A stretch of DNA of 64,000 nucleotides. Source: Chamaecrista fasciculata (Eukaryota; Streptophyta; Magnoliopsida; Fabales; Fabaceae). Under the pieces are notes generated by a model. The model did not search any database and was not told where the DNA came from. It worked only from the letters and a program-made list of their open reading frames with translations. Shown here one piece after another: positions 59,901 to 64,000 of this stretch. The DNA lies in the NCBI GenBank assembly GCA_003254925.1, contig QANZ01049750.1:31055-95054 (forward strand), read 5' to 3'. Numbering within the stretch: position 1 is the first letter of the stretch; each line of letters opens with the position of its first letter. Made by a program: the position numbers and the translations under genes.

Positions 59901-60409
59901 AGCAGACAATGTTGATATCCTTGTGTATTAAAGTAAATTAATGTTTGGGTGAAAAAATCGAGTCTGGTGAAGATCTCAACTCTTGATGGAAACTTATGAT
60001 TCCACTTTTTCCATTTTGCATGAAAACAGAAATAGGTTGTTTGTCATATTATTCAAAAGAAAAAAAGGTTTTTGAAACAATTTTAGTTGCTTGCTTAGTT
60101 TCTGAGAAGTTGCTGGGATTTTTTTTTGGTGGGGAAACGGGGGGAGGGCGATTGCTCTTTCTTTACATGTCCAGATTAACAAACACAATTTGCTATGATT
60201 TGAGAGCACAGTTGACTAATGATTATTTCCTTAACTGAGATTCACATGTGGAAGCAGCTGAGCAAGAGGAAGAAGGGGATGAGAATGCTCGGGGAGCTAA
60301 TAAAAAAGCTGCAACCCCTCCTACAGCAAAAGATGATGTTCCAGAGAATGTTACAAATGCAGGGGAGCCTGACAGGAGTGATTCTGATGAATCTGATGAC
60401 TCAGTTTGA
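56932..60409 (+). CDS. TAF7: TFIID subunit TAF7
   Basis: Five coding exons (56932-57046, 59216-59349, 59422-59541, 59845-59914, 60246-60409) give 200 residues. TAF7 is a TFIID component that binds and restrains TAF1 during RNA polymerase II initiation. The TAFII55 N-terminal domain fills most of the protein: EEQFILRVPPSVAERIEQLL, LDLSFSEDGRSGTF, PASLLDLPCVVESYKTYDD, then TADIGQMIMV. It continues with YRHGLTPPMRDARKRRFRRE. The C-terminus is acidic (EQEEEGDEN; SDSDESDDSV). Length matches plant TAF7 (about 200). Introns 1-3 are GT-AG; intron 4 (59915-60245) is AT-AC with U12 signals. A non-coding first exon appears to end at 56402, with the acceptor just before the ATG. Intron 1 is 2.2 kb and carries a LINE stub. 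Confidence 0.93.
58555..58682 (+). mobile_element. 5'-truncated LINE 3' end in TAF7 intron 1
   Basis: A 14-bp direct repeat TCATATTGATTGAA (58541-58554, 58683-58696) flanks 128 bp. The insert has the look of plant L1 3' ends (TTTTTGGAGGATCTCTGCTC, then TTAAATAAACTTTCTTC) and finishes in an A-run. The TSD plus A-tail indicate target-primed insertion. Confidence 0.75.
59915..60245 (+). other. U12-type AT-AC intron of TAF7
   Basis: The intron begins ATATCCTT, the strict 5' splice consensus of the minor spliceosome. It ends TTCCTTAACTGAGATTCAC: TTCCTTAAC is the U12 branch-site consensus, and its branch A lies about 11 nt before the terminal AC. No GT-AG pair near these positions keeps the frame into the conserved acidic tail, while this join gives NVDVEAAEQEEE. 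Confidence 0.85.
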
Positions 60410-60888
60410 TTGTATAGCAATGAAGGAAGATTGTATTCTGTAGCTTTTTCTGTTGAATTTTAATGGTATTATGGTCCAATATATTTTAGTCAGCTACAGT
60501 GGAATTGCCATCCGCCATTTTGTATTCTTAATAGTATAAAATAAATATATGATGGCTTCTGATTGTTTCTTATTAAACCAAAAGTAATAACTGATGTGCA
60601 GATTACATGCATTCCTCTGCACAGACATCCTATAGAAAATGAAGGCACTACATGTATTAAGAAAGATAAATAAATACAACCAGAGCATTATTTAGAGGTC
60701 ATTGACCTTAGCTTGTGTTGCAAGATTTAAAATTTAAACACAATTCAACGTAAGTTTTGGTATCCTGTGATTTGCATTGACTGCAAATATAAAAATAGAA
60801 GGCCAAACAATTAACTTGGTGGACTTTAGCAGTAGCATGCGAAGTACTAAACCGAGGGCGGCCACTTAACTGTTCCTTTTGACTGTAG

Positions 60889-60971
60889 TAATGCAGTACA
60901 GCTTGTCAATCTCAAGAGTCAAGTTCATCCAAATTGGCTACCCTGGTTTCCCTATCACTTCGAGCCTCGAG
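60889..60971 (+). pseudogene. Exon-like orphan fragment, family unknown
   Basis: Acceptor-like CTGTAG and donor GAG/GTATGT bracket an open frame reading NAVQLVNLKSQ and HPNWLPWFPYHFEP. The Trp/Pro/His-rich composition looks coding rather than random. No continuing exon is seen on either side and I do not recognise the protein. Confidence 0.35.
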
Positions 60972-61182
60972 GTATGTTATTTTTTAAAACCCTTTGACAT
61001 TTCCACTCTAAATCGGAGTCTACTAGTTTTGTTCCATTGTTTAATTTTTATGATGCACCATAGCATTATGGGCTTGGCTCGGTTATAAAGAGAAAAATGC
61101 TTACAGAACTCAGAAGCCAGCTGTTCTGACTTCTGACCACCATGCCCTGGAAATTGCACTACATTTCCATGTGCTCCACTCT

Positions 61183-61523
61183 TGTTACGGGCTTCACCAC
61201 CACGACGAGGCCTCACCACCACGACGGGGCCCTTTTCCCCCGGCGGGTCTATCCCCCGGCGGGTCTACACCCTCCCATTTGGGGATCCCCCAAGTGTGTG
61301 GGTGTTGGGGATCCCCCTCAAGTGGTACAAGGAGTGGGTGTTTGGGGTTGATAAGGGGGAGGTCCCCTGTTCGATTCCCAACACCCACACACTTGGGGGG
61401 ATCCCCAAATGGGAGGGTGTAGACCCGCCGGGGGATAGACCCGCCGGGGGAAAAGGGCCCCGTCGTGGTGGTGAGGCCCCGTCGTGGTGGTGAGGCCTCG
61501 TCGTGGTGGTGAAGCCCGTAACA
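61183..61523. repeat. Long GC-rich palindrome with tRNA-like core
   Basis: The left arm (61183-61310) and right arm (61377-61523) are almost perfect inverted copies; the right arm has one extra 19-bp unit (TCACCACCACGACGGGGCC on the complement). Arms contain repeats of CACCACGACG and CCCGGCGGGTCTA. The ~65-bp centre carries an A-box-like CAAGTGGTACAAGGAG and a B-box CTGTTCGATTCCC. It is unlike the AT-rich surroundings. ORFs across it on both strands mirror each other and are artefacts. Confidence 0.75.
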
Positions 61524-61559
61524 GCTCTCCCGGCCCAAGAACTCCACGCCTATAGATTA

Positions 61560-62050
61560 ACTTATAAGTACAAAACGATCTAAACAAATGTAAGCTTTTA
61601 GAGGTTAAACTGTTATAATTTTTATATTTTTTTAAAGACTAATTTATATTTTTAGTACTTTATTGTATTATTTACAACATTATTTGGATGGACAGTCGTA
61701 CAGATATTATTAAGTATATAATAAAGAGGTTAGTAGTACAAAGCTTTATTATAATTATATATACCTACCTCTGCAACTCCATTAAAATAGGCAAAAGAAG
61801 AGGAGCTTTAATTTGAAGAAGTCATAGGCATGAAAACCCAGTTATAGGTAGAAGATAGCATTGCACAAAATCTAAGACCATAATATTAATATGTTTAGTT
61901 AGGGAGCCGCAATAATTGACTGTAGCTAGAGCTATAATGCCTCATAACACATTAAGGGACATAGCTACAACTAGCACTCTCATTAGGTATTAGGAGAATT
62001 TTTTCTTTTATAACTAAACCTTACTTAAGATATTTATTAATTATTATCAA
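61560..62050. other. Intergenic spacer
   Basis: AT-rich, no ORF or RNA gene recognised. Confidence 0.4.
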
Positions 62051-62051
62051 T

Positions 62052-62237
62052 TAAGGTTGACCCAGTTGATAAAGAGTCGACTCATAATTTAAATTTCGAT
62101 TTCTGCTGCAGATACGAGGGTTTTGTTGGTAAGTAATTTATAAGTACCATTGTGAGCGCTCATAGAGCTTAAACGCATCTCTGACTTTAGTAAGCTCCCG
62201 GGGTCCAACTCAACTAAACTTTTTCTTAAAAAAAAAT
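62052..62237 (+). mobile_element. tRNA-derived SINE, copy 2 (diverged)
   Basis: Follows the 38186 copy block by block: GACCCAGTTGATAAAGAGTC (A-box region), TTTCGATTTC in place of the B-box, GAGGGTTTTGTTGGTAAGTA, GTAAGCTCCCGGGGTCCAA and an A-rich end. The B-box is mutated, so this copy is probably inactive. Confidence 0.6.
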
Positions 62238-62499
62238 ACTATTACTGTTTAATAATCGTATTCATATATTAGTGGGATTGCAGTTTTTTACGCTCTTATA
62301 TTTCTTTAGCTAATTTTGAATGACTTCATTAATTAGTTAAATATCACCATACTTTTTTGAAAACAAAATACAATTACATTAGTACTAAATAATATAACAA
62401 AAACACTTCCTTATCATTTTGTTGTTCCACAGAAATTCAATCCCAAGAATTAATTTAAAAAAGAAAAATAAAATTAAAGAGTATAAATGTATAATAGAT

Positions 62500-63150
62500 A
62501 AAGATTTTAACTAAAGCATGTTGGGTCAACCCGCCAACCCACCAAAACCAACTCAATCTATTAGTTTGAGGTGGTTTGGGTTGGACTAACGGGTTGATTT
62601 AATTTGGGTTAGAAAACTTGATCTTAGTGTCATTTGGGTTGGATAAAATTTACCTGAAGTTCCTTATATCTTTATTTAAAGAATTTCTCCAATCACAAGC
62701 TTGATTTACATTTCCTCTCCTTTATGATTGGTCATGCAAACAATTATTTTAATATTTACTCTCTACCATGATTGGTCATATATAAAATATTTGTCCCGTG
62801 TCAAATGTTGATTGGAGAACCTTATAACAAAAATATAAGAAACTTTACCTAAGTCATGCCCATTTGGGTTGGGCTGCGAGCTTCAAGATTTTGAGCATGT
62901 TTACTCAACTCAATTTGCATGCTTATATAACAAATAAAAATAAAAAATAAAAAGTTTATTTTTTTATTTAGTTAAAATTATATTTTGCTCTCAGATAACA
63001 TTATTTTCTCAATTTGGTCATAAAATATTTTTTTATTTTCAATTTAGTCCCTCAAAAATAAAATGTGAAGGACTAAATTAAAGAAAAAAAATTCAAGAGG
63101 GACCAAATTGAAAAAAAATATATATGAGGAACAAAAAATAGTATGGGCCA
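62500..63150. repeat. AT-rich block with nested inverted repeats
   Basis: CCTTATATCTTTATTTAAAG near 62661 and its inverted match (ATATAAGAAAC near 62836) with shared TTTACCT flanks suggest a small hAT-like MITE of about 190 bp nested in an older repeat rich in GGGTTGG. Another inverted pair (AATTTAGTCCCTC / GAGGGACCAAATT) lies at 63045-63110. Boundaries are uncertain. Confidence 0.4.
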
Positions 63151-63221
63151 ACTCTCCAATCAAACACGCTACTATTTAGTTTGACTTTACTCAATTATTT
63201 TCTTAGTCCAATCCAACTCAG

Positions 63222-63605
63222 GGCCTGTTTGGGAGCAATTGCATTTCAATCCAAGCTCATCCAAGTGATTGAGATGAGATGATGTTGTAATGAGATGAGA
63301 TGAGATGATGTAGTGGTGTTTGGGTGATTTTAGAGAAAATGATGTTAAATAGGGTGTGAAATTATATAAACGGGTATGTAATGATTATGATTAGGTGAAA
63401 TAGGTTGTTGGATTTATTTATTTTGTATAGGGGTATAAATGGTAAGAAATAATGAAATGAGATTGAGATATTGAGATGAGATGAGATGATAGATGTTTGG
63501 TGGTGGGTTGGATGAGATGATGTTGAGATTAGATTCTCTTGGAAAGCGTGGGGATGAGATATTTTTGGATGAAAGGTTTAGGGTTCATCTCATTGGATGA
63601 GATGA
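63222..63605. repeat. MITE-like repeat rich in GAGATGA units
   Basis: Opens GGGCCTGTTTGGGAGCAATT, a Harbinger-like terminus, and contains many GAGATGAGATGA runs on both sides of a central AT-rich stretch. The right terminus was not found. Confidence 0.45.
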
Positions 63606-64000
63606 TGGACCAAAATGAAAATAAAATTAAAATTATTTTAAGATTACAATTTGGTCCATAAATTTGAATCGGTCCAATTAATTGATCCATAACATGTGTA
63701 AATGATAACACGGGGACCGTAGAAAATCCCAGCCATCAATAATCGAGTCTATTTATGAAATTCAACGACCAAAAAATAATAAACAATAGTTTGGGGACTA
63801 GAATGCAAATAACATGAAAATTATTGTAAATATACAATTTGGTCCACAACTTTGTATAGATCCAATGAATCGGTCAATAACTAATCTCGTAGTTTGATAA
63901 ACAAAATAAGACCAGAAATAGTTTTATTACTGAAATGAAACTAATCTCATAGTTTAAGGATCAGACTAACAACAATGCCAACAAATGGGAAGATAAAAAA
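63606..64000. other. Window end, no gene
   Basis: AT-rich. GATCCA/AATTTGGTCCA repeats suggest another decayed MITE cut by the window edge. Confidence 0.35.

Noticed and set aside
61142-61587. ORFs up to 117 codons on both strands
   Set aside because: The two strands encode nearly the same peptide because the DNA is a palindrome. There is no gene context.
1-64000. CRISPR arrays, operons, bacterial insertion sequences
   Set aside because: Gene structure and repeats are plainly those of a plant nuclear genome; no regularly spaced repeat array of the CRISPR type was seen.

Overview
The window is plant nuclear DNA, most likely from a dicot. It is AT-rich, its genes have GT-AG introns, and every recognisable gene is a plant family member. 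Intergenic space is packed with small DNA transposons. The species cannot be named from the sequence. Two single N bases (3925 and 24292) mark weak points in the assembly.

Layout: 1-5200 is repeat territory (a foldback element, a 180-bp Helitron, a tandem pair of ~430-bp repeats). It is followed by an intronless class II O-methyltransferase (5306-6394), a three-exon plastid membrane protein of unknown function (9091-7384, minus) and an intronless polyamine/amino-acid transporter (11783-13156). From 13.2 to 25.9 kb I see no gene; the space holds foldback MITEs, a Helitron end and a composite retroposon. An intronless F-box/kelch gene of the KMD/KFB type lies at 25997-27040, then more MITEs and a Helitron pair. 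A two-exon ubiquitin protease of the UBP1/UBP2 type follows (33901-29696, minus).

From 36.4 to 41 kb there are MITEs, a SINE and a solo LTR. A complete 13-exon eIF2B-gamma gene occupies 41081-45247. Behind it sit an orphan exon of a COP10-like E2 variant (45754-45607, minus) and a GPI-anchored GH17 beta-1,3-glucanase with an X8 domain (49485-47022, minus). At 52.7-55.1 kb, remnants of an SC35-like splicing-factor gene are interrupted by a 1.86-kb Pack-MULE that carries the first exon of a selenoprotein-H-like gene. At 55.8-56.2 kb there is a promoter with the geometry of plant RNA polymerase III type 3 genes (USE, 24-bp gap, TATA). It precedes a ~260-nt structured sequence ending in T4, which I propose as a non-coding RNA gene. 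Its template-like AAACCCTA, possible pseudoknot and closing helix make telomerase RNA the leading but unproven identity. TAF7 follows (56932-60409), with an apparent U12-type AT-AC intron. The last 3.5 kb hold an exon-like orphan, a GC-rich long palindrome, a SINE and MITEs.

The genes do not form a pathway; each is an independent housekeeping or metabolic locus. The novel candidates are the Pol III RNA locus, the Pack-MULE with its captured exon, and the minor-spliceosome intron in TAF7. Exon borders were derived by eye from splice signals, reading frame and remembered family features; no search was run.
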